The notes under the pieces: model-generated | Told to the model about the DNA's origin: nothing | What the model saw: only the letters and a program-made list of their open reading frames with translations | The model's database searches: none | Shown: positions 12,480 to 25,616 of the stretch, one piece after another | How the letters are laid out: the number at the start of each line of letters is the position of its first letter | Position numbering within the stretch: the stretch's first letter is position 1 | Made by a program: the position numbers and the translations under genes | From: Lumnitzera littorea | Lineage: Eukaryota > Streptophyta > Magnoliopsida > Myrtales > Combretaceae | Direction of reading: 5' to 3' | DNA: 64,000 nt | Assembly (NCBI GenBank): GCA_024138015.1 | Contig: JAMXBB010000001.1 | Span: forward strand, 90,337,936-90,401,935

Positions 12480-14997
12480 GAGAATATAATAATATAATCT
12501 TTTTTTACTATATTTGATTTATATAATATTGAACATAGTTTTTTTATTATTAAGAAAATTTTTAAAAATAAAAAAAATTATTTATACTATAAATCATAAT
12601 AAAGTTCAATATTATGATGTTAGAACTTGATGTACGGTTATTTTTCAAATTTCAAAGATATATTTATTTTTTACTTTGAAATAAAATTTTATACTACTAA
12701 ATATATGGTATAAATTTTCTAGTCATGATCCTATATCTTAAGATCTTTTCGTCTAATAACTTTGATTATACCTTAAAAGTATGGCAATTAAATGATATCT
12801 ATATTTTAGATTCAAAACCTGTCCTATAAAATCTTGAAACCATCCTAAAACTTGTACTTTATGAAATCTAGAAAGTATGAAACATATTGTGAAACCTTAA
12901 ATTTTTCTATTATATTTTTATAATATTGAAATTTTGCTTGAACTTATTAGTATTTCCATAACATCCTTTTTGTTCAAACCATATGAAAGCATATTGTCCA
13001 TGAGTTTAGAAAAGTGAGGTTACAAAATTTACTTCATATAATATCAAGGACAAAAACAATATTATCAGATAAAAGCAATAAAATAATATATCCATAAAGA
13101 AGATATATCCTTTATCTATTCATATCTTACAATTTATTTGTTGTTTATACCTTTCATTTTAGTGATCTTCTAAAAATTTTCTTTCTTAAAAACAAAAACT
13201 TTTGTTATAGTTTTGCTTCTTGCTTGCATTGACTTATTTAGTTACTTCAATAATATTGTTATTGCATCTAGTGCGCTGGAGCTAAAGCTAATGGCATGCA
13301 ATTACTAAACATGTTAGTTTCTTTTTGAAAATTTATATCCGATACTGGTTATCAAAATTGGCCATAAAGCTTAAATGAAAGAACTTAAAAAATTTATAAA
13401 CTATCAAGTAACTTATAAGATTGTCCCAGTAGATTTTCTGTTTAAATTATATTAATTGGTGTTAACAGCCTTCAATTTGTGCAAAAATTATCCCATGGGC
13501 TGCCCGGATGGATTGAGAAAGTTAGTAGGTATAGTGGTATCCTATTAGGCATAGGTTTTAAACATAGGATAAATATCCTATAAGGTTTTAAAATAAGTTT
13601 TGGAAAAGCTTACAAGGTAAATCTAATTTGCTTATTACAAAACCCATTCTAAATCCACCCCCAACATCATCCCTACTTGCTTCATTCTATCTCCCACTTG
13701 ACTCATAGAGGAAGATTTTAGTATCTTCTTTCTTTTTTTAATTTAAAACATTTTGGTGCATTTGATTTTCAATTTTTGATGAATTAAAATCCAATTTCAA
13801 TAATCTAAGATCTTAATATTTAAGTAATCAATTATTAGTTTAACTTGGGAGAGATTTATTTATTTTTTCCTGTCAAAAAACAATTGTATGTCATTGAATT
13901 AAATAATGTTTGTAGGACAGGAAATTCAAGCCCACAACAAGTAAAAAAATTGATTAGGGTCGGGGTTTATCAACCTTAAAAATCCATCTACTCACTATAG
14001 CTTTGCTATAGATGGTTGCATGATTAGCACCCGAAGGTAAATAGAAAGAACGAGAATGAACAAAAATTCTTTAAGAAAAAGAAGTCCTTAATGATTCCTT
14101 TAAACTTTCATGTGCTCCCCTTCCTAGTTAAGCATTGATATACACTTAACCAAGCCCGATGGCTCTCTGCAGACCGACTCAAGCTTAGCATAAAGGACAG
14201 AGTTCTTTAGCTTGATAGGAAAGTTTAGCTACGTCAAGCACGGTGAGCTATTCACCCAAGCTTGGGGCAGTGCGGGGCCAGACATGCAAGTAATCTATTG
14301 CCTTCTTATGCCTCGACGGTGGACTCAGGATTTTTCATTGTTCACTGTTTACGCATAAGAAGAGGGGCTCCATTTTGATAGTGGATTGTCTATACGCACA
14401 ACGATCCACCGTCGAACATTAGTTTTTTCTTCTTCTTTTTTTTATCTTTTGGTATGTCAATGTTCGATAATGGATTGTTGTATACACATATGATCTTTAT
14501 CAAACTTCAATGGCACAAAAAGAAAACCTCGATTCATATTGTCTCTTTCATTTCCCAAAACAAAAGTAAAGTAAGCCTTTCGTGTCTTAGAATGCCGATC
14601 AAAGTGAACTTTAAGAATTTCTTTATTTTGCTTTCAATTAATTTCCAATGTGGTCCTCATCCATATGTATGTGCAAACATGTTTATGAATGTTTCTTATC
14701 TAACTTGTTTAGAACGTATATATCTCAACGAGGTTACATTTGTCAGTGGAAATTTCCATATGCATTTAAACCTCTTATCTTGAAATAAAGCCCTCGTACT
14801 CCTAAATCTTTAAGAAAAAGTGTTTTTACCATATTTTAGTAATTTGATCTGGGATGAATTAATTAAAATAAATACTACAATATTTTCTTTAGTGTCTTTG
14901 AGAGATGAAATCGTCATTAAGAGACTGAAAAAAAAAAAAGCACCTTTTCAAAATTTGTATCTTCTAGCATTTATTTTAAAATATAATAGTGTCAAGC
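12480..14997. other. AT-rich non-coding DNA, no gene recognised
   Basis: Small open frames at 14454-14783 and 14820-15044 lack any recognisable domain. A 10-base inverted repeat, CGACGGTGGA / TCCACCGTCG, lies at about 14311-14320 and 14405-14414, in a less AT-rich block (about 14130-14420) of unknown origin. Confidence 0.5.
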
Positions 14998-15450
14998 GCA
15001 CATATGGAAACATAAAAAAGTGTATTTTGCAATTTAATCTATAGATAGTGAGCCTCGATCTAATTTTTCCATATTGTATAAAATGTAAATCTTAACCCAA
15101 ATAGTCGGTAAATTGAAGAAAGTCTTCTATCGTTGCTGATTCTAATGGGTATAGTGACAATCAGCACTCGAATATATCTCTCCAGTCACGGCATTCTCAT
15201 ATCAATATTTATTTTTGGATATTGAATTTTTTAAAGAATCATGTGTTTTAACGTTTATAATCAAAGGTATAAGAATTAAATACACATATATGAAACATAG
15301 GTGTATTTACAATTTACATAATTTATAGATAGTAAGTCTAATGCACTTCTTTTCCATATTGTGTGAGACGCAAATCTTAACTTAAACAGCGGGTAAAACG
15401 TGGAAAATTTTATATAGCTATCAATTCTAATGGTAATGGTGACAGCGTCT
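14998..15450. repeat. Diverged direct repeat, offset about 280 bases
   Basis: The stretch from about 14998 to 15160 recurs at about 15279-15450. Shared landmarks are ATAGATAGT, TTTTTCCATATTGT, GCAAATCTTAAC / GTAAATCTTAAC and ATTCTAATGG. No coding potential. Confidence 0.6.
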
Positions 15451-16817
15451 AGTAAAATTTAGTGTCCAAACTTAAAAAAAATAAGTACATACTAAAATTT
15501 TGAGTAAACCAAATAAATATTTTTCCAATTAACTCATTAGTTGATATGATCTTAAAGATGCAATCAAGGTGGCTATGGGATGGGTTTTATAAGATACTAA
15601 TCCAATTCAATACAATATGAGATTTCCTAAAATAAGAGAAAAACATATATGTCATGATTAGTATGCAGGAATAGAATTGATTGAAATAAATGGGAGTTAG
15701 AAATAAAATGGTCAATCCATTCTTATGTTTAGAAATATCAATGAAAAACTAATTCCATTTCATAATTATGTTTAGTTTTATTATATTTGAAATGGAATGA
15801 AATTAACATGTAGTAGTATATGATAAAAAAGCCTTCAATTCATAGATACGCATATGCTTTATGTTTTATTTTATATCTATATTATTAAAACCCAAAGTAA
15901 CTTAAGTAACTTCCACTTGTATCTCTCCATCAAAGTTATTTATTTACCATTTATCTAATATTATTTAACAAAAAAAACTAACATTAAAATATTCTATTAA
16001 AATCATAAACAATGGATAAATATGTCACTTTCCCTATTTTTTCTTCCCTTTTACTTCTTCTTTCTCTCTCTCTACCATATATATCAAGTGGCATAATGAG
16101 ATATCACTAAATATATGTACATTTAAATTTAAAATTATCAATAATTTTTCTTTATTTTGGAACAACTTTTTTTAGAGGAATGCACATAGTTGATCTATTG
16201 ATTTTCATTTCTTTTGGCTGTGTATAAATGGATTAATTTAGTAACATGCATAACTCCTTTTATTTTAAAATTTGAAAAAAATTATTTTAATTATTGTGAG
16301 ACCCTTACTATTAGTATCAATTTAAGTTGAGACATTTGGAATGATTTAAGGCTTACGAAAAAAGTTGTTCGAATTGAGTGAAATTTTAATATGAGGTAAC
16401 AAAAGCTAGAAGAAAGATTTTAATAAGATCAATTTCTTAAAATAAAGTTTATATAGAATTTAATTGCAATAAAATGTATTTTACAGAGTATACTCAATAT
16501 TTATGGGAGACTCGAAATTTGTATTTCAAATAAATACGAGAATTTAGAGATAAATTACTTAACTTATAAAAATAATTTTTAGAGTCAAATAGCATACAGT
16601 ATAATTATATAACAATGCTATACATGTTATATATACTCAATATATAAATATTATTAATATAGTAATGAAATATACTAAAATAATGCTTAAATTTGTAATA
16701 GATTAAAGAAAAATTATAAAAAAAAAAAAAAGCAAACCTACGTTGATAAAAGCTAGAAATGGCATAGCAAGGCTTAAGACACATGGGGAAAGCATGGGAT
16801 GAGGTGTCACATACATA
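15451..16817. other. AT-rich non-coding DNA with possible transposon edges
   Basis: 15540-15800 has ATTCC/GGAAT-rich MITE-like composition. At about 15886 the sequence TCTATATTATTAAAACC resembles the 5' end of plant Helitrons, but I found no matching hairpin and CTRR end. TGTGAGACCC at about 16290 resembles the start of an LTR. Confidence 0.4.
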
Positions 16818-16826
16818 TATTATTTA

Positions 16827-17182
16827 GGATAAATTGTAAATAACCCTCTTAAACTTTAATTTAGGTATAAATTGTCTCCCTAAACTTTCAAAGTGTGGTT
16901 TTTGACTTCCTAAATTTTGATAAATTAGTAATATAAAAGATATTTTCTTTTTTAATGAGAAAAATTCATATTATAGTCAAAATTTAGGAGATCTTAAAGC
17001 ATATTTTGATAAGTTAAGAAGGTATTTGCATACCAAAATCAAAGTTTAAAGAGGTTATTCTCAACTTATAAGGATTGTTCATCGATTTATCATAGTTTAG
17101 GGGGTAAAAACCATATTTTGAAAGTTCAGAAGGTCAATTCACATCTAAATCAAAGTTTGAGAGAATTATTTGCATTTTTCCC
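16827..17182. mobile_element. Mutator-type foldback MITE, 356 bp, with 9-bp target duplication
   Basis: It is flanked by the perfect 9-base repeat TATTATTTA at 16818-16826 and 17183-17191. The ends are inverted repeats: GGATAAATTGTAAATAACCC on the left, and on the right, reverse complemented, GGGAAAAATGCAAATAATTC. The inverted arms extend about 90 bases or more. A 9-base duplication with long inverted arms is the mark of Mutator-like elements. It has no coding capacity, so a transposase from elsewhere would be needed. Confidence 0.85.
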
Positions 17183-17191
17183 TATTATTTA

Positions 17192-19265
17192 ATTTACACA
17201 AAATACACTTAGTAAACTAGATAAATGAAACTTGGGAATTTCTTTTTTCTTTTCACCACTTAGTTATCTATAAAAGGAGTTATAGGATCACACATTGGAC
17301 ATTTTAGAAGATAAGAAAATAGGGAAACCTCTTAAACACTCTAGTTTTATACTTTTACAAAAATTTACAAAAATAGTAGGAAAATAGGATGAAATACAAT
17401 TCTTAGGGCTACACAAGACCTAATGTGGAGCTACATGTAACTTAAGCTTCTCGTGGTGAGGGAAGTTGTATCGTCAAGGGGTGGTGGTCAAAGGGTGGCC
17501 GGAAAGTCATCCGCTAATGATTGACTTTTTAGCCTTCAATTTTCAATAATTTCTTAAAAGTACTAAAACACATTAGAAAATATTGAAAATTTGTTTCATG
17601 GGGTTATTTTACATGTACTTTAATTTAGTAATTTTATTTTGTTGAAATATTTATGATTTATGGTACTTACTTAAGAAATGGCCCTTTTATTAAGAATTTT
17701 TAATTAATTTTTCAAAATATTAAATAATATTATTTCGGCTTGAAAATTTTTGTATATAACATATTAATATTATGTATTAAATAATGGTAACAAGAATTTT
17801 CAAAAATATTTATGTTTACTATTTATTATGATTTAATCTTAGTAAATTGGAAGCTTTTCTAATCTAGAGAAATAAGGGGTTTTCAAGTAAATTTTTGAAT
17901 AAAGCTTACATGAAGTGATTTCTAGTGAATCATGACAATAATATAAGTACTATACTTTGTTCTTAAAATTGAAAGTGGATATATATCTTATTTATTGTGA
18001 TGATCAATAAAATCGAGCCAAAATAGTATTTTAAAAAAAATTAAATAATATGCTAATTTGGTATTTTCGATGGTTAGAACTTAGAGTATATAATTTTGTA
18101 AGTCTAAGCTATTTTTCACGAGATTAATTGGGTACGTATACAAATTATTAGTTTATTCTCTCATATTTACTTATATCTAAGATAATATGGTAACTTGTAA
18201 TAAAAGTGTTATAAGTGAAGTAACATTGGATAGCTTTAATTTGATATGAAGCTATTCACTTGTCTTAAATTAGTGTGAGAAATATAATAAAGTAGTTTTT
18301 AGGGTAACCTGCTTGTTTAGCATAATTAGAGACTGAATCAACACTAAAATCAGAGATTGCGGTTAGTCACATTTATGTCATTAAGGTTTAACATGTAATC
18401 TGAAGATGTAGCTAAGTTTCTAGATTGATAAGGACCAAGGATATATGTGGACAACATTTGTTTAAGAGTTTGAGAGTATAGCTTAAATTAGAGGGTAATT
18501 AAGAAGTTGATTTAGAGACTAATTTAAAGGTTACATTAAAGATAGGCTAAGATAAATGTTAACTTGGATACACACTTTAACCTTAAACCCTAGCTGTAAA
18601 TAAGTTCTTATTTGGTCTGTAGTTGACTACGGTACCATGTGTATATTTTTTAGGTGATATAGCTGAGGAGGATTTCCATCTTGACATATAGATTCAAAAT
18701 CACTATTAATACTAGATAAGTAGATCTAACTTATGCTTCGAGTAGATTTATTGCTACTCATAACACTGTACATTGTTTGATATTGCATTGATTATATATG
18801 GATATATCTTGGTTGAACCATTATGCTGTCGTGTTGGATGTTGATATGATGTTCCTAAATGATTGTATTAACTTAGAGAAAAAAGTGATTACTAACTTAA
18901 TTTTTTGAGTGTTTACTTAAGCGAATCCTAAGTAAGATAATAGTTTCCATCAGGGAGAGCTTAAAAACTAGACTTAGTTATCTAAGTTGATAAAACTTAA
19001 AGAATGGTTGTGTTGAATGATATGCTTGAGTTGTTGTTGTATAGCATGGTGTGACATAGCATAAAAGTGACCTAGATGAGGTTTTCAATCGTTAGAGAAA
19101 TAATGGTTTCATGAACTTGATTTTTAAAGCATATAGATGCGCATTACTTAAGCAACCTGACTACTCTTTATAGTCTGATTCAGTAGAATTAGGGTTAAGG
19201 GTCCTACTCTTAAACTACTCTTTATAGTCTCTAAGTTCCTGGGCACTGTATCTAGATGCCTGATT
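17192..19265. other. AT-rich non-coding DNA, possibly an old LTR
   Basis: No gene. Together with about 16290 and 20760-21300 this may be a decayed LTR of the same general type as the inner elements of the nest at 35-53 kb. The distal motif order (CACTTAGCT, then GGTTAGCAAGGACACGACG near 20950) resembles those LTRs. Confidence 0.35.
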
Positions 19266-20735
19266 CGCTTAATATATATATATATATATATATAAATCGC
19301 GAATACTTCAGCAAGTATACTGGGTCAGAATCAAGTAATATAGAGAAAGTAAGGTTGTCAATCCCTCGAGGACTAAGAAATTACTAATCTTATACTAGTT
19401 TTTATCAATATTCAAGTAATCAAAATTAAATTAATTAATCTAATAATTACTCTAAAACTATTGAAAAAAAATAATTATGAAAAATCTAAAATTAAGCAAT
19501 CAATTGAGAATTATAAAAAAACAGAATCCACCCTAGATTATACCAATCAAATTGTTATTTTGTTATATAGATTAATGGCTATATGGCCATTTAAGTGAAA
19601 TTATTATACCTTAAAACTTAAGGATTTAAACTCCTAATTAATTAATCAACTCTTGCATCTTCTAATTAACAGTAGACTCTAAATTACAATCATATATCTC
19701 CTAATACTATGATTGTCTAATGTCCTTAATCAATTATCCCTAATGTCTTAGTAAATAACTAATCACTAAATATCACATTAATTTCTAAATAATTTCTAAT
19801 TAATTCAATTAACTTTACTTCTACATTGATTAATCAAATCAATTAAGAATTTCTAACGAACCTTATATCAACTCTTGTATCATTAAAGTTTCTAACAATT
19901 ATAATCAATTAAACAACTATAATCAAAATCATAGAAATCGAAATCATGAATCATCCACATATCTCTTAATCGTATAACATGAACACAATCATCATCTTAG
20001 CTATTTGAGGTTTCATCAATTTCTACAAATAAATTTAACCAACCATGGATTTGGAAATAAAAACATAAATACTAATTGAAATTGCAAAGAAATTCATAAT
20101 TGAAATCATAAGTAATTCATAGAATTGCATAAGAATAATTAAAATAGATGTCACCAATTCTGTATTGAAAAAAAAAAATCTTCAATTGCAACTTTAACTT
20201 GGTCTCCACAGCAAAAGCAAATTTTTCTCAATGATCCAAGCAATTCTCCCAAAAAATTCTTCAAAAACTAACTAAAGACTATTCTACGACTCTCTGAGTC
20301 TAAGAAAAGTGTATTCAAAAGCTTTTCAAATAATGAAACATAAGCTATTTATAAGAAAAATTAGGATCGACTCGTGTGACACTCTTTTTTTCATGAAGGC
20401 CAGCGGTATAAATACAAAGCTAGCTTGTAAGCTGGCGACGTAGCCATTAAAGCTGGGGGTGTAAACGCCAAAGGCTGCTGGTGTAAATTGTAGGCCAGAT
20501 GCCTTTATTTCCAACTTACATGTGTTAATTCGAACTTCGTTCATTTACTTAAAATTCTTTTAAATTGCCTGTAATTCCACTTTTGAATCCTCTAATTCCT
20601 GAAATATCCAAATGAAAATAATTAAATACCATTTTTTAATGATTTCTATAAAATCAATAATAATTATATCTTAATTTACACTTTAAAACATGAAAAATAT
20701 GCCTTTATCAATGCCCAAGTATATTGACTAACTTG
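19266..20735. repeat. Unidentified dispersed-repeat-like block after a TA run
   Basis: Starts with a (TA)n run at about 19271-19293, followed by CAAGTATACTGGGTCAGAAT and CCCTCGAGGACT. Near the right end (about 20720) a similar CAAGTATATTGACT is found in the same orientation. The interior is non-coding. A similar CAAGTATACTGGGTC signature is frequent in plant repeats, but I cannot name the family from sequence alone. Confidence 0.4.
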
Positions 20736-21303
20736 ATATGTAAGTTAAGAGATATCAATATCGATGCATACCACATGCATGAGCATAGCGTACTGCATTA
20801 TCAACAACAAATACTTAGTTTGGCTAATGTATGAGTAAGGTTTGAATTTGCCGTTTATGAATGAGTTGTAATGTTGTCTATATTATATTATTTGTTATTC
20901 ACTCTCACTTAGCTTCAAAAGCTACGAGGATAAAATGTTTTATCTTTAGGTTAGCAAGGACACGACGAACCCAACACCAAAGGAGATGCAATTTGAGAAC
21001 ATTAGATGAAGTCAACATCTTTTGAAAGGGTCTTGCACTAAGTCAGAAGCGTTACTATTTTGAAGATTGAAAAAAAAGAAGAGTACATGTTTTGTTGTAA
21101 ATAACAAGATGTACATGTAAGTTGTAACCTAAAGTGGAGTTGAACTACATGTTAACATTCTCTTAGCATATAAATAATGTTATTTGATGAGTGGGTTGAT
21201 TGAGTTAAGTTCTTAACGGATATTCTTGTGTGATTGTGCAACTTGTATTAAGTCGAGATATGATAATTATTTTGCACCCACAACGCGGGAGTGTTTTTTG
21301 CTA
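20736..21303. other. AT-rich non-coding DNA
   Basis: No gene. See the possible old LTR described for 17192-19265. Confidence 0.4.
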
Positions 21304-21436
21304 ATATATGTATATATACATAACACTACACATGTATAATTATATACAACATAATAATATATATGTGTATAACACATAATCTATATACATGTGTAATATA
21401 TATATATATATATATATATATAGTATACCACAAATA
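21304..21436. repeat. TA-rich repeat, left part, split by the solo LTR
   Basis: It continues at 24658-24775 after the LTR. Its landmarks (CATAATAATATATATGTG, CATAATCTATATA) recur at 30207-30378. It includes a long TA run at about 21398-21422. Confidence 0.65.
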
Positions 21437-24400
21437 TGTAACGCCCTAGAATCCAAGAACGCCACAACCCGCTACGTATCCCTGTCTTTCAAGAACATGT
21501 TAAGATTCTAAAACTAACTGCAATCTTTAAAATCGCTTCTAACAATTGCTTATCAAATATAAAATAACAATTCTCCAAATACACAACTCGAGTGACTCAC
21601 AAGCAAGTCACTTTAACCATAAATGAATTAAATAACTATATCTTGATTTTTTACAATATATAGAACTAACCGCCTCTCTTTCCCAAGTTGATAATAACAA
21701 TTTCTATACTTGTAAATTTATTTAATTGACTTGTAGATGTAAAAATATAAGAGTGGGCCGAAGTCTAATACGAGTGCACAAACACACATGGATGTCAAGT
21801 TGTAATAGAATACAAACAAACATCAAATTAATTATCTTTAATTTAGGCTAACAACCAACAAAGGGGTACTCATGACCCTACTACACCTTGGTTTTTTCCA
21901 TATACGTAGGTGGGTATAATATAAGTTTTTCTTTAAGTCTTTTATGCCTAGAGTTCAAAAATTAAAAACCTAATATTCTAGCTACATCATTTCATATGAA
22001 AGTCTATTAGGAAAACTTTGCATATGATTAGCAATTGCTTTTTTGGGGATCTTTCACTACAGGCTCCTAAAGTGAGTGAATCAAGTACATTTAGCAAACC
22101 ATTCATTTAGGTTGAATATAGATTAGTCTAGTTAGATCTTTTCTAACTTAGCAAGCATAACTATATAAACAAGCACCACGTATCTAGAATCATTCCATAA
22201 CAGCTAAAAGAACTCTAACTTATAGATCTTAAATTGATAACTTAGACCTTAATAAGGAAGAAATCTAATAACCACCACGTATATATTTGAAAACAAGCAT
22301 AAATGTTAACCCTCAGATACCCGATAACTAAGTTTTTGCCTAAAAGTTACTTATGAATCTATAAACTTATCCAATTAAAGGTTCTAAAAGAAAATAATCG
22401 AATCTAATCATAAATCCATAATGGAAATCGAAGATAATGTAAATACATAATACGATAAAGCAAAAAGTTGACATATTTATATACTATTATTTAATTACGT
22501 TAAATCGTAAAGTATAATATGTATATATAAAAGAAATTATAAAGATGACACATGATAAGGGTGTCAAAATATATAATTTTACTAATCGATATAGTAATAA
22601 AAGAATACATACTTTATTCAGATAATATTATAATTCATAAAAATACAAAAGGAATGACATATTAATAATCGGAATTCAAAATGGATATACTTTATAGATA
22701 ATATAATATATTATATAATCATAATAACTATCGTAATAGAAATACTTAAATTGTAATGCCATCAATATTAATAATGAGATGCAACCATAGTAAAATAATA
22801 TCGTCGTAAACCATATCAACACTCGAAACTTACGTATAAAATACGAGCATTAATGTAACTTTATATTTAGCCAAAAAATAGTGACTCAATACCAAATATA
22901 ATAGGAAATAGAAGTCCGACTTTATAAATAAACATATACACATAATATGATAGAGCAAAAAAAATTGACTTATTATTTAATTATTCATATGGTATGGATA
23001 TCACATATAAAAGGAGAATATAAGATAAACATATAATGATGATATTAAAGTATAGGCTTACGAGTTAAAGTAATAGAAAGATACTTATACTAGTAAATAA
23101 TACTTAAGTCCATAGAAATACGTAAAGGTAAACAGAAGTGAAAACGGACATACTAACAGTTACTATCATACACTTCATAATAATAATAATCGTAATAGGA
23201 GTAATGTAATAATAATATTATCAATAATAATTTCAAAGGATAAAATAAAATGATGAAATCACAAATAGCTAAACTGATAATTAAAATAATACATATAGGA
23301 TACAAAAATCAATATACTCTACAATAGTGACTCAACTCCACAATTATACATATATTAATTAGTTTAATATGCGACACAATTTAAAATAACAATTTTTATA
23401 TAAAATAATAGTACAACAAACCAAATAATTCAATTTATATACGAAATCTATTTACTAGAAGAATAATTGGTTTTTACAATAATCTATGAAAATAAAAATA
23501 ATATTCTACATATACAATACCGAGAAATGATACCGAGTCAACTTGTGGAATAAAACACTAAAATGGGAATTTCGATTGTTCTCCTAAACATCATCGAAAT
23601 CGAACTTATCATACATAAAAATAAATATAGGAATTACTTTTTTATTTAAATAAACATCTAAATTATTAATGAATGCAAATCTATCGAAATAACTTGATAC
23701 GCGCGGAATTGAATTGCGGAAAATTATCTGTAAAATCCTCAACGAGAGGTATATTAGATAGTAAGAAAATTAAAATGGTCTAATACCTTCAATTTTAGCC
23801 GAGCGAGATGAGAGAAATGAAAATGTGAGAGAGATCTTTTTTTTTTGGGGGGGGGGGGAGGGGTGGGTGGGGAGAAATAGGGTCTTACATGAAAATGGAG
23901 GAAAATTGTCAAGAGAAGAGTAAGGACAAGAGAGGAATTGAGAGGCAGAGGGGGAGGGTCTAAGAGAGAAATTGAGACAAGAGTAGTGAGTAAAGTCAAG
24001 GCAATGATGATGGGAAAGACATGAGAGCAAAGAGAGGGGTTCGGTGAAGGAAAGGGACGGGGATTATGTGTCTTCTAGTAAGAGGCTTAAGTTAGGAGAG
24101 AAAGATGAGAGATAAACGAATTAAGAGATTGAATTGAGGGTGACAAGAGGAAAAATGTAGAGGTTCGGTAGAGAAGAAAAGAAAAAAAAAAATGTCGAGA
24201 GAGAGAAACAGAAATAGGATTGCAATGGAACAAAATTTTAGGATAGCATTAAGATAGATTTTAGGTTATTCTACAACATTCTAGAATATAGAACGTGTTT
24301 ATATTTGAAATAGAAAATTAAAGAATTAATTAAAATAAAAATATATTGTATTTACAAAAATAAGTCATATATATATAAATATTATAATATATACAGTATT

Positions 24401-24657
24401 GGTAAAATATTTATACATTATACGTAAAATAAAATTTAATCTATTTAATGCATGCGTAAATAAAAGTTTTAAAACAAAAAAATTGGAACCTTAAATTAAA
24501 CATCTATACGATAGAATCAACTTTAGAATGAATCTGAAATTACTTGAATTGAATAAATTAAAAAATTTTCTATTTGAAAGCAGTTTTCTAACGATATAAG
24601 CTAAAAGAATTTTACTACTTAAACAATTTATTATTTTAGCTTGATTGGGGTGTTTCA
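21437..24657 (-). mobile_element. Solo LTR, 3.2 kb, with AAATA target duplication
   Basis: Bounded by TG and CA (TGTAACGCCC...GGTGTTTCA) and by the perfect 5-base duplication AAATA at 21432-21436 and 24658-24662. No internal coding region lies beside it, so it is a solo LTR left after LTR-LTR recombination. Orientation is inferred as minus: read that way it begins TGAAACACCCC and ends GGGCGTTACA, like the LTRs at 38.1 and 44.4 kb. It contains a T10-G12 tract near 23837-23858. Open frames in the pyrimidine-rich part (23754-24030, minus) are low-complexity and taken as chance. Confidence 0.85.
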
Positions 24658-24775
24658 AAATATATAATCTATATATTGTTATATATCAATATATATATTT
24701 ATTTATAACAACCAAAGATCCGTATACATCTATTATATATGTTTGTTACATATATATAATATAATATAACTATAC
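24658..24775. repeat. TA-rich repeat, right part after the solo LTR
   Basis: Joins 21304-21436 across the LTR. AAATATATAATCTATATATT and the stretch to TTTGTTACATATATAT match 30281-30378. Confidence 0.65.
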
Positions 24776-25271
24776 AAAAACTTTTATTAAGCAATTTCAA
24801 AAACATAGAAGTTATATTTTCTATAAAAAAAATTTCTTTGCTGAAGAAAGCTCAAAGATTTTTATGGAAGAAACCTCTATTTCTAAGATATTTACCTAAG
24901 TTTCTATAATAACTTTTATGGAAGAAAGAAAGAAGACTAGACATTAGAAAAAATTTGAAGATGAGGATACTCTCTATACATCACAGGACGATGAAGATTA
25001 CCAGCATTAGTAGACATAAAAGATTTTGAATCATTGGAATCTTCTTTCTCAAAAGGCATGTGACAAATAAGGATATGTCAAAAACATCATTAGAGAATTT
25101 ATTAGAAATTGTATAGTTATTATTCTTTTTCAGAAATTATTGTATAACATTATTCTTTAAAGGACGATAGGTGTAAAGTTCAATTGTATAGTTTTACTTT
25201 AAGATAATTTTGCCCTTCTTTCAATATCCAATGTAAGGGTATGCCCAACTCATTAAAAATTTTACAAATAT

Positions 25272-25279
25272 TATAAATA
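25272..25279 (+). promoter_or_regulatory. TATA box of the pararetrovirus-like unit
   Basis: TATAAATA in an AT-rich setting, about 1.27 kb before the primer site. Assignment as the promoter of this unit is inference. Confidence 0.4.
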
Positions 25280-25616
25280 AGCATGTAACCTAACAAGCAA
25301 AGGACATGCATGCAGTGTATAAGCATTTCCTTACAATAATAAAAGTTTTTTTAGGATTAGAGAAAATCTAAAAAGAATGAGTAACTAATGAGGAAATCAT
25401 GAATACCAAAAAACATTTTCTTTTTTATTATCCCAAGTGTGTTCTAAGGCTACCTCATTATGAGGATCCTCCCTATCAGAATAAGATGGTTTTCTTTTCT
25501 TCCTTCATCATCCTAAAGTTGCCTCATTATGAGGACCCCTTTAATAAAAAATAGGATGATTTGTAGTTAGCCTTTTCTTTTGTAAATACTCTAACACACT
25601 TTCTTAAAACCTATGA

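Noticed and set aside
14454..14783. 109-codon frame with a plausible ATG
   Set aside because: No domain or splice context was recognised, and the composition is that of random AT-rich DNA.
15886..16240. Helitron-like start (TCTATATTATTAAAACC)
   Set aside because: No 3' hairpin with CTRR end was located, so an element cannot be supported.
20326..20544. 72-codon minus-strand frame
   Set aside because: No domain, and it lies in a repeat-like block with no gene structure around it.
23754..24030. Two overlapping Pro/Ser/Leu-rich minus-strand frames
   Set aside because: Both come from a pyrimidine-rich part of the solo LTR, a typical chance result.
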